This document shows positions 14,675 to 23,309 of a stretch of DNA of 64,000 bases, one piece after another (the stretch's first letter is position 1; each line of letters starts with the position of its first letter). The notes beneath the pieces were generated by a model. The model worked only from the letters and a program-made list of their open reading frames with translations. It did not search any database and was not told the DNA's origin. The position numbers and the translations under genes are program-made. This DNA comes from Dyadobacter luteus (GTDB lineage Bacteria > Bacteroidota > Bacteroidia > Cytophagales > Spirosomataceae): NCBI RefSeq assembly GCF_003383615.1, contig NZ_QNUL01000007.1, positions 62,001-126,000 of the forward strand, written 5' to 3'.

Positions 14675-16534
14675 ATGATTCACACTACCAGGAAGAACAG
14701 CGCCAAAACGCTGCTTATATTGATTGTTATTCTCATTGCAGGAGCTGCACTCCGACTTCACCGACTAGACACTTACAGCGTTTTTTTTGACGAAAAAAGC
14801 ACATTGGTGGTAAGTCAGGGGATTGTACTGGAAGGTGCCAATCAAAAAGAGGTTTTTGCCATCAGAAAACTTTCTGTACCTGAGTTCTGGAAAGCACCTG
14901 AATTAAAGTACAGGTCTTCCCCTATCATCACATCACTGACTTATACCGAAACCTATTCACCAAAAACATTTACCCCAAAGGAATTCTGGGCTCCCAAAAC
15001 ATTGGCTGATTACTACGAAGCCATGACACGGAGCGATATTGGCAACAGTCCATTCTATTATCTCGTACTACACAGCTGGATGGAAATTACCGGCATGTCC
15101 GATTTTTCGATTCGGTTGCTTTCTGTCATTTTTAGTCTGGGTATCATAGGCCTTACTTTTCTTTTTGCAAGACGTTTCTTTGACGATACCACAGCGCTGA
15201 TTGCATCAGGTATTGTAGCGATTGAGCCATTTTTTATTGCATACAGCCACCAGGCGCGTAATTATTCGCTTACTTTTTTCCTGACATTGCTGGCAACCTA
15301 TTTTTTCCTGCAAATCATTGAGAACAAGACAAGCAAACGCAATACGCTTTGCCTTTATATCGGTTATGTTTTTGCGGCAGGGCTTTGCTTATTATCTCAT
15401 TTCCTGACCATATCAGTACTGCTTGCACATGCGATATATGCTTTGTTTTTCCTGAGAAGTATTAAAGGATGGATCAGAATGGCCATTGCCGCTGTAGGTG
15501 CTTTGTCGGGAGTTACATGGTGGCTGGTGGCTGGTGGTGGTCAATACACATTGTACTCGCTTAGCTACCAGGCCGATTTATACAAACGTGTGGCTGAAAC
15601 AATGCCCTACAATAATCCTTACGGGGTTATTCTTCCTGCAACGATTGTGAATGTGTTCAACAAAGCACTTCCGATTTTTTCTGATCTGATCATTTTCACC
15701 AATGGACTGACAGACGGTCCGGCAGGAAAAAGAAATGTGCTTATTTCAGTCATCGGAGGTATTATTCTGATTCTGTGGTTCCGTTTCAGAGATAAAATTA
15801 AAACACCGGCATGGCTGGGACATCGCCTGCCTTATATCCTTATTATCATTACCACGCTTTTCTATACCAATCATAAAGCACAATTTGCCATTTTATCTGT
15901 AAGTCTCTTCGCTTTATCGTTTATCCCCGATATCCACAGAGAAGCCAGTGAAGAACAGAAAAAAAGACTTTGGATGCTCTACATCATGGGTTTGGTTCCA
16001 ACACTATTCCTGGTTTTTATGGCGTTCAGAGGTGGGCACACCTTCGGGCTTACGCAACGTTATTCGGGTTTTTCATTTCCATATGTGATTATCATTATCA
16101 GCTTGTTGCTGCAATATTTCACACGCCTTCAGAATGAATTCAAGCTGGTACTGTTTGTATTTCTGGCCCTGCAACTCTACTTTGTCGGGATGCGTCTTAA
16201 GGAATTTTACGATGACAAATCAGCCAAATATGGCTATTTCACCGTTCCCCGTTCTCCGAATCCTTATTACGAGGCTGCTCAGAAGATCAAAGAAGTTTAT
16301 CAGAAAGGTGATACCATTTTCTACCCGGCTCCCGTTTTCCCTATGGTTTCAGAAATGGACAGGACCTTCCTTTCCTACTCTATCCGTGAAGCGCAGATTA
16401 CCAATTTGTACTTACCCAAGGATGCATCCTATGTACAGGCCATGGACACAACACAGACAGATAAAATATTCATACGGCGCGCTGTGCAGAATGACACGCT
16501 GACAATCATGGATTTGAAAGGAAAACAATACTGA
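14675..16534 (+). CDS. GT39-type (ArnT/PMT-like) membrane glycosyltransferase
   Basis: 619 residues from the ATG at 14675. The N-terminus MIHTTRKNSAKTLLILIV gives a short basic cytoplasmic tail and TM1. Longer in-frame starts overlap the OmpA gene and add non-hydrophobic sequence. About 11-12 transmembrane segments. FFDEKS in the first periplasmic loop is the acidic motif of GT-C enzymes, and SHQARNYSLTFFLTLLATYF is the typical GT39 segment (E/Q-A-R-x-Y-x-L). A soluble C-terminal part follows from about residue 540. Such enzymes transfer a sugar from polyprenyl phosphate to lipid, glycan or protein on the periplasmic face. It lies 146 bp before the transketolase genes and is probably part of that glycan locus. 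Confidence 0.85.
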   Translation: MIHTTRKNSAKTLLILIVILIAGAALRLHRLDTYSVFFDEKSTLVVSQGIVLEGANQKEVFAIRKLSVPEFWKAPELKYRSSPIITSLTYTETYSPKTFTPKEFWAPKTLADYYEAMTRSDIGNSPFYYLVLHSWMEITGMSDFSIRLLSVIFSLGIIGLTFLFARRFFDDTTALIASGIVAIEPFFIAYSHQARNYSLTFFLTLLATYFFLQIIENKTSKRNTLCLYIGYVFAAGLCLLSHFLTISVLLAHAIYALFFLRSIKGWIRMAIAAVGALSGVTWWLVAGGGQYTLYSLSYQADLYKRVAETMPYNNPYGVILPATIVNVFNKALPIFSDLIIFTNGLTDGPAGKRNVLISVIGGIILILWFRFRDKIKTPAWLGHRLPYILIIITTLFYTNHKAQFAILSVSLFALSFIPDIHREASEEQKKRLWMLYIMGLVPTLFLVFMAFRGGHTFGLTQRYSGFSFPYVIIIISLLLQYFTRLQNEFKLVLFVFLALQLYFVGMRLKEFYDDKSAKYGYFTVPRSPNPYYEAAQKIKEVYQKGDTIFYPAPVFPMVSEMDRTFLSYSIREAQITNLYLPKDASYVQAMDTTQTDKIFIRRAVQNDTLTIMDLKGKQY

Positions 16535-16605
16535 TAAGGGTTTTCTCAAAAGGCTTCATTGCCGAAACCGTCTGATAAGATTTCGTATATTGCGGCCTCA
16601 ATTGT

Positions 16606-16619
16606 ACAACTTTAGTTGT
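16606..16619. promoter_or_regulatory. 14-bp palindrome before the transketolase operon
   Basis: ACAACT-TT-AGTTGT is a perfect inverted repeat, 60 bp before the ATG at 16680. A TTACTTTG sequence just behind it (16619-16626) resembles a -7 element with a one-base-shorter gap. It could be an operator for the operon promoter. Confidence 0.35.
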
Positions 16620-16679
16620 TACTTTGTTTCACATTATTAGTACAAAACAGCAACTCTGCTTGTACATCAACATACACGA

Positions 16680-17513
16680 ATGGCGATGACCATAGAAGAA
16701 ATAGTAAATGATCCGGGAAAGATAAGCGGAGATCTCCGCCTTAAAATTCTCGGGCTTTATAACAAAGCAAATGCAGGACACATTGGCTGTTCACTGAGCT
16801 GCATAGATCTGATGATCGCGGTGCTATTCCTCAATAAATCAAAAGAAGATACCTTTATTTTATCCAAAGGACACGCGGCTGCGGCTTTGTATGCCTGTCT
16901 CAATACCCTTGGTGAAATATCTGATGCAGAGCTGGATACCTTTTATCAGGATGGGACAACACTGCCTGCTCACCCGGCACCTCGCCAGTATACCGGCATT
17001 CCCTTCGCAACCGGTTCATTAGGACATGGTTTACCGATAGCCACAGGTATTGCCCATGCGGGTAAAATCAGTGGCGACAACAGCTATTCGTTTGCATTAC
17101 TTTCAGACGGAGAGACCAACGAAGGTACCACGTGGGAGGCAGCGCATTATGCTATTCAGAATCAGCTTGACAATCTGATCATGATCGTTGATAAAAATGG
17201 TTTGCAGGGATTCGATTATACGGATAAAGTACTGGGAGAAACTGCATCTGTAGAGAAATGGAAGGCAATTGGATTTGAAACTGTAGAAGTAGACGGGCAC
17301 AATATTTTAGCTGTGAGCCAAGCAATACAGGAATTGAAATCTCATAAAAACGGATTACCGAAGGCTATCATTGCTCAAACAGTAAAAGGCAAGGGTGTTT
17401 CTTACATGGAAAACAAACTGGAATGGCATTATTTGCCTATGAACCCTGAACAGTACCAGCAGGCCACTCTGGAAATAAAGGAACGCTATCTTAATGAATT
17501 GACGAATGCTTGA
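16680..17513 (+). CDS. Transketolase-like protein, N-terminal (thiamine diphosphate-binding) subunit
   Basis: 277 residues, the first half of a transketolase. SDGETNEGTTWEAAHYAIQN at 142-161, followed by LDNLIMIVDKN, is the ThDP/Mg2+ motif (GDG-x-EG-x-EA-x-NL-x-x-D-x-N; the first Gly is Ser). NAGHIGCSLS supplies the His that contacts ThDP, and SKGHAAAALYACL and TGSLGHGLPIATG are the other conserved loops. The partner half is a separate gene at 19497. Together they should make an alpha2beta2-type transketolase moving a two-carbon ketol unit. The position inside a glycosyltransferase operon argues for a specialised sugar-modifying role rather than central metabolism. The next gene starts inside this one (8-bp overlap, ATGCTTGA). 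An in-frame ATG two codons later is an alternative start. Confidence 0.93.
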   Translation: MAMTIEEIVNDPGKISGDLRLKILGLYNKANAGHIGCSLSCIDLMIAVLFLNKSKEDTFILSKGHAAAALYACLNTLGEISDAELDTFYQDGTTLPAHPAPRQYTGIPFATGSLGHGLPIATGIAHAGKISGDNSYSFALLSDGETNEGTTWEAAHYAIQNQLDNLIMIVDKNGLQGFDYTDKVLGETASVEKWKAIGFETVEVDGHNILAVSQAIQELKSHKNGLPKAIIAQTVKGKGVSYMENKLEWHYLPMNPEQYQQATLEIKERYLNELTNA

Positions 17514-19500
17514 TCAATTGCCGGTCTACCAGGAAAAAATAGAGAAACTCAAAGGACCTATATTTATTTTCGGCGCCAGTGGCTTCATAGGTGCCAACCT
17601 TTTTAACGATATCTTTAAAATAAGAAAGGATTGTTATGCACTAACCCACGACGCAACCAAAGCGTGGCGGCTCAAATTGCTCAACGTTCCTTTTGAAAAT
17701 ATTGTACACTGCGACATCCTCTCAAATAACTCCGTACAGGAAGTGTTTGAGAAGTACAAGCCGCAAACCATTTTTAACCTTGCTGCTTACGGTGCTTACA
17801 GTAAGCAAAGCAATGTAAATCTTACCTACGAAACCAACGTACTCGGAACAGTCAACCTGTTGCAAAACTGTACCCGCGAAATGGTCTATATCCATGCAGG
17901 TAGCAGCTCTGAATATGGTTTTAACTGTACATCTCCGAAGGAAACGGACCGCGTAGAGCCTAATAGTCATTATGCAGTTTCGAAGGTTTCGGCAGCTTAT
18001 TTGCTTGAATTCTATGCACGTCTACATGATCTGAAAACACTCAATCTCCGTCTTTATTCTATTTACGGCTATTGGGAAGAGCCCGACAGACTTGTACCTA
18101 AACTGATTGAAAGCGCCAGAAAGAAGCAATTACCTTCCCTGGTATCACCGGATATAAGCCGCGATTTCGTTTTTGTTGAAGATTGTGTGGAAGCATTTCT
18201 GGATGCAGCAAACCATGTTAGCACCGCTACTTCCGGCCGATCTTACAACATTGCAACAGGTAAGAAAACCACAATCGGGGACTTGGTAGATACGGCACGC
18301 AGTACTTTCTCTATCGCCCAGGAGCCGCAATGGGGAAGTATGTCGAACAGGAAATGGGACCTTGCCGAATGGTACGGTGATCCATCCGCTTTTGAAGCGG
18401 ATTTTGGCTGGAAAGCGAAAACTTCCCTCAACGACGGTCTGGCAAAAACCAAAGAATGGCAGGAAGCGAACCGCTATGAAGATAGCATCATTCCGGCTTT
18501 TGAGAATCCGAAGCTGAACCCGATCATCACTGCCATTATCGCTTGTTACAAGGATGCGCAGGCCATTCCTTTCATGTACGAAAGGCTTGTAAAAACTTTT
18601 AATCAGCTGAAAGTTCGTTACGAGATCATATTTGTCAACGACAGTTCACCTGATAATCAGGAGGAAGTTATCAATGCAATTTGTGACAAAGATCCTAATG
18701 TGGTCGGCATCAGCCATTCGCGTAACTTCGGATCTCAATCTGCATTTTTGAGCGGAATGGAAATCGCTACTGGTGATTGTGTTGTGTTGATGGATGGCGA
18801 TTTACAGGATCCGCCGGAAATTATTCCTTCGTTTTACGAAAAATGGATGGAAGGAAATGATGTGGTTTACGGTGTGCGTGTACAACGTGAAATGAAACCA
18901 CACATTCACTTCTTCTACAAAACTTTTTATAAGGTATTCCAGAGTCTGAGTTATATACCTATTCCCCGCGACGCCGGCGATTTCTCAATGATTGATCGCA
19001 AAGTGGTGAAGGAGCTCGTTGACTTGCCTGAAACTGAGCAGTTCCTCAGAGGATTACGTGCCTGGGTTGGATTCAAACAAACAGGTGTTCCTTATGTCAG
19101 ACCGGAAAGAATGTTCGGGGTATCTACCAACAACTGGACGAAAAATATCTGGTGGGCGAAAAAAGCGATCTTCTCATTCAGTTTTGCTCCGTTGGAGTTG
19201 ATGAGTTATGCCGGATTCGGACTTACAGCTCTTTCAGTTCTGGGAATCATCTGGCAGATTCTGGCCAAATTTATTTTCTTCCCTGACACACCCAGAGGTA
19301 TCAGTACTGTGATCGTACTCGTTACTTTATTTGGCGGTCTTACGATACTGGGGATTTCCTTCCTTGGCGAGTATATCACCAAGATATTCGAAGAAACAAA
19401 AAAACGGCCTAAGTATATACGGACCCGTATTCGCCGGGGCTCGCGTTCCTACAAAACCGCTGACGAAATCAGGACACTAGTAAAGCAGTTACGAAAATGA
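17506..19500 (+). CDS. Fusion of NAD-dependent sugar epimerase/dehydratase (SDR) and GT2 polyprenyl-phosphate glycosyltransferase
   Basis: 664 residues. The N-terminal half (about 16-325) is an extended SDR: GASGFIG (23-29) binds NAD(P); GSSSEYG (132-138) and Y156-AVS-K160 form the catalytic Ser-Tyr-Lys set; RDFVFVEDCVEAF is typical of nucleotide-sugar epimerases/dehydratases/reductases. The second half (about 336-550) is a GT2 of the dolichol-phosphate-mannose synthase/GtrB/ArnC kind: IIFVNDSSPDN, HSRNFGSQSA, MDGDLQDPPE (429-438). It ends with two transmembrane helices (about 560-625) and a basic tail. The frame is open throughout with no internal stop, so the fusion is real unless assembly is wrong. 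It probably makes a sugar nucleotide and loads it on a polyprenyl carrier. It is flanked by both transketolase halves and overlaps each. Confidence 0.92.
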   Translation: MLDQLPVYQEKIEKLKGPIFIFGASGFIGANLFNDIFKIRKDCYALTHDATKAWRLKLLNVPFENIVHCDILSNNSVQEVFEKYKPQTIFNLAAYGAYSKQSNVNLTYETNVLGTVNLLQNCTREMVYIHAGSSSEYGFNCTSPKETDRVEPNSHYAVSKVSAAYLLEFYARLHDLKTLNLRLYSIYGYWEEPDRLVPKLIESARKKQLPSLVSPDISRDFVFVEDCVEAFLDAANHVSTATSGRSYNIATGKKTTIGDLVDTARSTFSIAQEPQWGSMSNRKWDLAEWYGDPSAFEADFGWKAKTSLNDGLAKTKEWQEANRYEDSIIPAFENPKLNPIITAIIACYKDAQAIPFMYERLVKTFNQLKVRYEIIFVNDSSPDNQEEVINAICDKDPNVVGISHSRNFGSQSAFLSGMEIATGDCVVLMDGDLQDPPEIIPSFYEKWMEGNDVVYGVRVQREMKPHIHFFYKTFYKVFQSLSYIPIPRDAGDFSMIDRKVVKELVDLPETEQFLRGLRAWVGFKQTGVPYVRPERMFGVSTNNWTKNIWWAKKAIFSFSFAPLELMSYAGFGLTALSVLGIIWQILAKFIFFPDTPRGISTVIVLVTLFGGLTILGISFLGEYITKIFEETKKRPKYIRTRIRRGSRSYKTADEIRTLVKQLRK

Positions 19501-20417
19501 GAAAAGAATTTTCAGCAGCAATAGAAAAACTCGCCACTGAAGACGAATCCATCGTTTTCATTACCGGTGACCTTGGGTACAATGCCCTCGAAAATCTGAA
19601 AGAAAAAATGGGCAACAGGTTTATCAACGCCGGTGTTGCCGAGCAGAATATGATCGGTGTTGCCGCTGGTCTTGCTCATAAAGGATATAAAGTATTTTGC
19701 TACAGCATTGCTCCGTTTATCGTGTACCGATGCCTGGAGCAGTTCCGTAATGATGTGTGTTTCAACAATTTGCCTGTTTTTTTGGTAGGCAACGGAGGCG
19801 GTTACGGCTATGGTATCATGGGCAGCAGCCACCATACTCTGGAAGATATTGCCTGCCTGAGCGGGCAACAGAATGCACAAGTGTGGGTACCTGGCTTTGC
19901 CGACGAAGTGGAGCCTGTTCTTAAACAAATTGTAAAGGATGGCCGTCCGGCATACCTGCGCCTTGGAGCTGGGAAAATGACACCGGAAGGGGCATACCTT
20001 TCAGGTTCGTTTAAAGTTCTTCACAAAGGTGCGCAGGCAGAAACCACTGTGTTTGCACTGGGCCCTATTGCGAATAACGTGATGGCGGCTTTGGCAACGT
20101 CTGTTGAACTAGCTGAAAAAGTAAATGTCATATCGGCACTTCATTTTCCTTTACACATTGAAAATGAACTTCTTGATCTGGTACGCAATGCTCCAAACAT
20201 ACTTGTTGCAGAAGAACATATCAGTACCGGAGGATTGGCTCAGCAACTGTCAGTTCAACTACTGGAGAAGGGAGTATTCCCACGATCATTCAAAAGTTTG
20301 AAGGCCGAGGGGTATCCTGGAGGAAGATACGGCAGCCAGTCGTACCACCAGAAACTTTCGGAACTGGATGCTGATTCCATTGTGAAACATATCAATCAAC
20401 TGCTTATCCCGGCATGA
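19497..20417 (+). CDS. Transketolase-like protein, C-terminal subunit
   Basis: 306 residues, the pyrimidine-binding plus C-terminal domains of transketolase. Conserved features: FITGDLGYNAL, FINAGVAEQNMIGVAAGLA with the ThDP-activating glutamate E49, and a C-terminal Rossmann-like domain (about 185-306) with ILVAEEHISTGGLAQQL. It starts ATGA inside the stop of the SDR-GT2 gene and itself ends in a 4-bp overlap with the next gene. The partner N-terminal half is at 16680. Separating the two halves by a 2-kb fused enzyme while keeping overlapping starts suggests that all three are made in fixed proportion. The substrate is unknown; 1-deoxyxylulose synthase-like activity is less likely because the protein lacks the N-terminal domain. 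Confidence 0.93.
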   Translation: MRKEFSAAIEKLATEDESIVFITGDLGYNALENLKEKMGNRFINAGVAEQNMIGVAAGLAHKGYKVFCYSIAPFIVYRCLEQFRNDVCFNNLPVFLVGNGGGYGYGIMGSSHHTLEDIACLSGQQNAQVWVPGFADEVEPVLKQIVKDGRPAYLRLGAGKMTPEGAYLSGSFKVLHKGAQAETTVFALGPIANNVMAALATSVELAEKVNVISALHFPLHIENELLDLVRNAPNILVAEEHISTGGLAQQLSVQLLEKGVFPRSFKSLKAEGYPGGRYGSQSYHQKLSELDADSIVKHINQLLIPA

Positions 20418-22108
20418 CAAAGGGAGTTTTACGTTTTTTAATTGTTCTGATCATTGCGATCCCGGTCGTCATTTACTTCACGGCCTGGGATTATTATGCA
20501 ATTAATATTCCCTTATGGGACGACCATCCCCTAAAAGGGTTTGTGGATACTATAGTGCATGCAACTACCTGGGATGGACGGATTCAGGCACTTATCAAAC
20601 AGCATAACGAGCACCGGATAGCACTTACAAGGCTTGTAGCCTGGGCCGATTTCTCTCTGTTCGGCAGTCTGAATTACAGGCACTTGATGTTTATAGGAAA
20701 TCTCTTGCTTTTAGGAATTCCGGCGCTGTGGTTTGTCATTCTGAAAAACAATAAGAAACCTCTTTTTGCGCTGGTACCTGTTCCCTTCCTGCTGTTTACC
20801 CTTGCATTGTGGGAGAATACCTATTGGGGAATGGCGAGTATTCAGAACTTTGGGGTAGTCATGCTGGTGATGTGGACAATTTACCTTTGTGTAAATCCTT
20901 CAAATGTGCTATTCGCGCTTTCGCTACCTCTTGCCTTCATTGCGGTGTTTACAAGTCCTAATGCGCTGTTTGTATTTCCGGTTGGTGCTTTGCTGATCTT
21001 CCTTACAGGAAACAGGAAACGATTGGCGCTGTTTGTATCTGTTGCGCTGGTAACTATATTCTGCTTCTTCAAATCATATAACCGCGTCACTTCCAATCCC
21101 GAAAGCAAAGCAGGGATTTTCCAGATGGTGAAAGGCTATATGGCTTATCTTGGATCCTTCGCTGAATCCGTTCCTGTACTCGACAATTTCCGGGTATGTC
21201 TCGTAGTAGGATGTGTCCTTTTTCTGGTGGCTGTTTCTATCGCGTCAACTACCCTTTTCAGGATTATCCGCAATAAATATTCAGTGAAGTACGAGCGTAT
21301 AACCGACCTTTTTTGCCTTGGCGCTATTCTTTTCATTTTAGGTACTGCATTGGTTGTGGTTTACAGTCGTGCAGGATTTGGAATAGAAGGACTTATTGCC
21401 AGTAAATACAAGATCTATTCTATTCTGTTACTCCTGGTTGCTTACCTCTATGTCGTGATTCCGATCAGAGGAAGTTTCCTTTCGTCCTACATCACAGCCA
21501 TCGTTTTCTTTGCAGTGGTTTTCAATATTTTCAGCTACCACTACCACCTTGTGGATGCCTTCAACCACAGAAAAATGCTGATCACGTCACAGTTTAATTC
21601 AACTTACGACAACAGGGCATTATCTGTAAAAGAAGATACTTCGTTTGTTGCCAACGTAAAAGCCAAAACACCTGTCATTTATGAAAAATGGTTACCACAG
21701 ATTGCTATTGCAGACCGGCAAAGCTACGCAGGTACTTCGCGTGGAATGGTCCAACTGTTTGATCAGACAAGCTTTAAAAAAGAGACAAACTCTCTAAGGA
21801 TTGAAAATACGTCATTCACAAGTCAGCGTTTGCAGGACAGCGGCATATACATTCTGTTGAGATCAAAAGATCGTTATTACATATTCCCAACTGTCCGAAA
21901 CCGAAATAAGAGCCGGAAACAATTGTTTCTGAAACAATATTATTTCGCTCCCGGATTTCATGCAGACATTCCTTTTTCCGCAGTAGATAAAGGTACTTAT
22001 GACATCGCTCTGCTGAGGCAGGACGGCGAACAAACCGGTATACTTTACAAAAACGTGAAAGTGGATGTACCGGAAGTAGAAGAAAATAAAATCAAAGTAA
22101 ACTGGTAA
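20414..22108 (+). CDS. Polytopic membrane protein, GT-C-like, unknown
   Basis: 564 residues with about ten transmembrane segments (first at 7-24) and a soluble C-terminal part from about residue 430. I do not recognise a named family. The first periplasmic loop carries PLWDDHPLKGF and KQHNEHRIALTR, acidic and His residues in the place where GT-C glycosyltransferases keep their catalytic acidic motif. The size and topology also fit GT-C. It starts within the stop of the transketolase C-subunit gene and ends 2 bp before the acyltransferase gene, so it belongs to the same operon. The best guess is a second polyprenyl-phosphate-dependent glycosyltransferase; a polysaccharide export or polymerase role is also possible. 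Confidence 0.6.
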   Translation: MTKGVLRFLIVLIIAIPVVIYFTAWDYYAINIPLWDDHPLKGFVDTIVHATTWDGRIQALIKQHNEHRIALTRLVAWADFSLFGSLNYRHLMFIGNLLLLGIPALWFVILKNNKKPLFALVPVPFLLFTLALWENTYWGMASIQNFGVVMLVMWTIYLCVNPSNVLFALSLPLAFIAVFTSPNALFVFPVGALLIFLTGNRKRLALFVSVALVTIFCFFKSYNRVTSNPESKAGIFQMVKGYMAYLGSFAESVPVLDNFRVCLVVGCVLFLVAVSIASTTLFRIIRNKYSVKYERITDLFCLGAILFILGTALVVVYSRAGFGIEGLIASKYKIYSILLLLVAYLYVVIPIRGSFLSSYITAIVFFAVVFNIFSYHYHLVDAFNHRKMLITSQFNSTYDNRALSVKEDTSFVANVKAKTPVIYEKWLPQIAIADRQSYAGTSRGMVQLFDQTSFKKETNSLRIENTSFTSQRLQDSGIYILLRSKDRYYIFPTVRNRNKSRKQLFLKQYYFAPGFHADIPFSAVDKGTYDIALLRQDGEQTGILYKNVKVDVPEVEENKIKVNW

Positions 22109-22110
22109 CT

Positions 22111-23235
22111 ATGCACGTAACCTCCAAAGGACACATTATACAACTGGACGGAATACGCTTTATTGCCGTTGCACTTGTTCTTCTCGCTCACCTTACAGAC
22201 ACCAATCTTCCGGCTGGAGAATTGGGTGTAACCATGTTTTTTGTACTAAGCGGCTTCCTGATTACGAGGATATTGATGCTTAGCCGCGACAAATACAAGG
22301 AAGAACCTGGTGGTTTCAAAAAATACATCCGCAAGTTTCTCATTCGCAGAACGATACGCATATTCCCGGTCTATTACCTCTGTATATTTATTTTGTACAT
22401 CATTGGTGTCCCGTCGGTACGCGAGTACCTGGGCTGGCTGGTTTTATATGCAACGAATATCTACATGGCTATCCATGAAGGATGGATGGGCTCAGTGGAT
22501 CACCTATGGTCGCTGGCTGTTGAAGAGCAGGTATATCTGATCTTCCCGTTTCTCATCTTCTTCGTTCCGCGGAAAAACCTGCTTACTGTTCTGGGTGTGA
22601 TGGGTGTATTCAGCGTATTACTACGGTTCTACTTCTTTATGACCGGAAAATCCTGGATCGTATCCTATGTTTCCATGCCCGCCTGTCTCGACTCATTTGC
22701 TTTCGGGGGTTTTATGGCATGGCTCCAACTCAACAAAAAAGAAGCCTTCACCAACCTGTTTCGTCAGAAATGGCTGGTAGTGGCAAGTTTGCTGGTATGG
22801 TTTTTAGTGTACTATTTCTCAGTGCAACTTGGCCTCAAATACAATCCGGTTAATAAGTACAATGTGATCAAAATTGTGTTTGACAGATTATCAGCATCAG
22901 CATTTTCGTTTTTCCTGATCGGCAGCGCGGCTGTAGGATTTACCGGTGGAATGGCTGTATTCCTGGAGAATAAAGCAATCGTCTATCTGGGGAGAATCAG
23001 TTACGGAATTTATCTATACCACAATTTTGTTTTCAATCATTACCACAGTTATACCGTACCGAATCATCCGGTTGTAAGGCTGTTTAACAAAATTTATCGT
23101 CATTTTCCTGAGTTGCAGGGTTACCAGTCGTTCCAGGTATTCGTCGTAGTTGTATTGACAGTACTTGTTGCCTCCGTTTCCTGGCACTTTTTTGAAAAAC
23201 CGATTAACGCATTGAAAGACAAGTACGCTTACTAA
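22111..23235 (+). CDS. Acyltransferase 3 family membrane O-acyltransferase
   Basis: 374 residues, about ten transmembrane helices. The N-terminus QLDGIRFIAVALVLLAH is the family opening, with the conserved Asp/Gly/R and a His at the end of TM1. VDHLWSLAVEEQVYLIFP in the middle is the hallmark WSL-x-x-E-x-Q/V-x-x-x-P motif. Family members (OafA, YrhL, NodX) transfer acetyl or other acyl groups from cytoplasmic donors to sugars of surface polysaccharides across the inner membrane. It starts 2 bp after the previous stop, so it is co-transcribed with the transketolase/SDR-GT2 genes and probably acylates the glycan they make. A 74-bp gap with a promoter-like element follows. Confidence 0.92.
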   Translation: MHVTSKGHIIQLDGIRFIAVALVLLAHLTDTNLPAGELGVTMFFVLSGFLITRILMLSRDKYKEEPGGFKKYIRKFLIRRTIRIFPVYYLCIFILYIIGVPSVREYLGWLVLYATNIYMAIHEGWMGSVDHLWSLAVEEQVYLIFPFLIFFVPRKNLLTVLGVMGVFSVLLRFYFFMTGKSWIVSYVSMPACLDSFAFGGFMAWLQLNKKEAFTNLFRQKWLVVASLLVWFLVYYFSVQLGLKYNPVNKYNVIKIVFDRLSASAFSFFLIGSAAVGFTGGMAVFLENKAIVYLGRISYGIYLYHNFVFNHYHSYTVPNHPVVRLFNKIYRHFPELQGYQSFQVFVVVVLTVLVASVSWHFFEKPINALKDKYAY

Positions 23236-23275
23236 TTAATGGATCACCGGAATCGGTTTCCATCTTTTAATTTAT

Positions 23276-23283
23276 TAATTTCG
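23276..23283 (+). promoter_or_regulatory. Candidate internal promoter of the glycan operon
   Basis: TAATTTCG, close to TAnnTTTG, 26 bp before the second GT2 gene. It ends an AT-rich block TCTTTTAATTTATTAATTT (23263-23281). The identical 19-mer occurs at 53111-53129 before the patatin gene, also followed by a -7-like sequence. Confidence 0.35.
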
Positions 23284-23309
23284 CCCAAACATACCAAATA
23301 AACTTCTGC

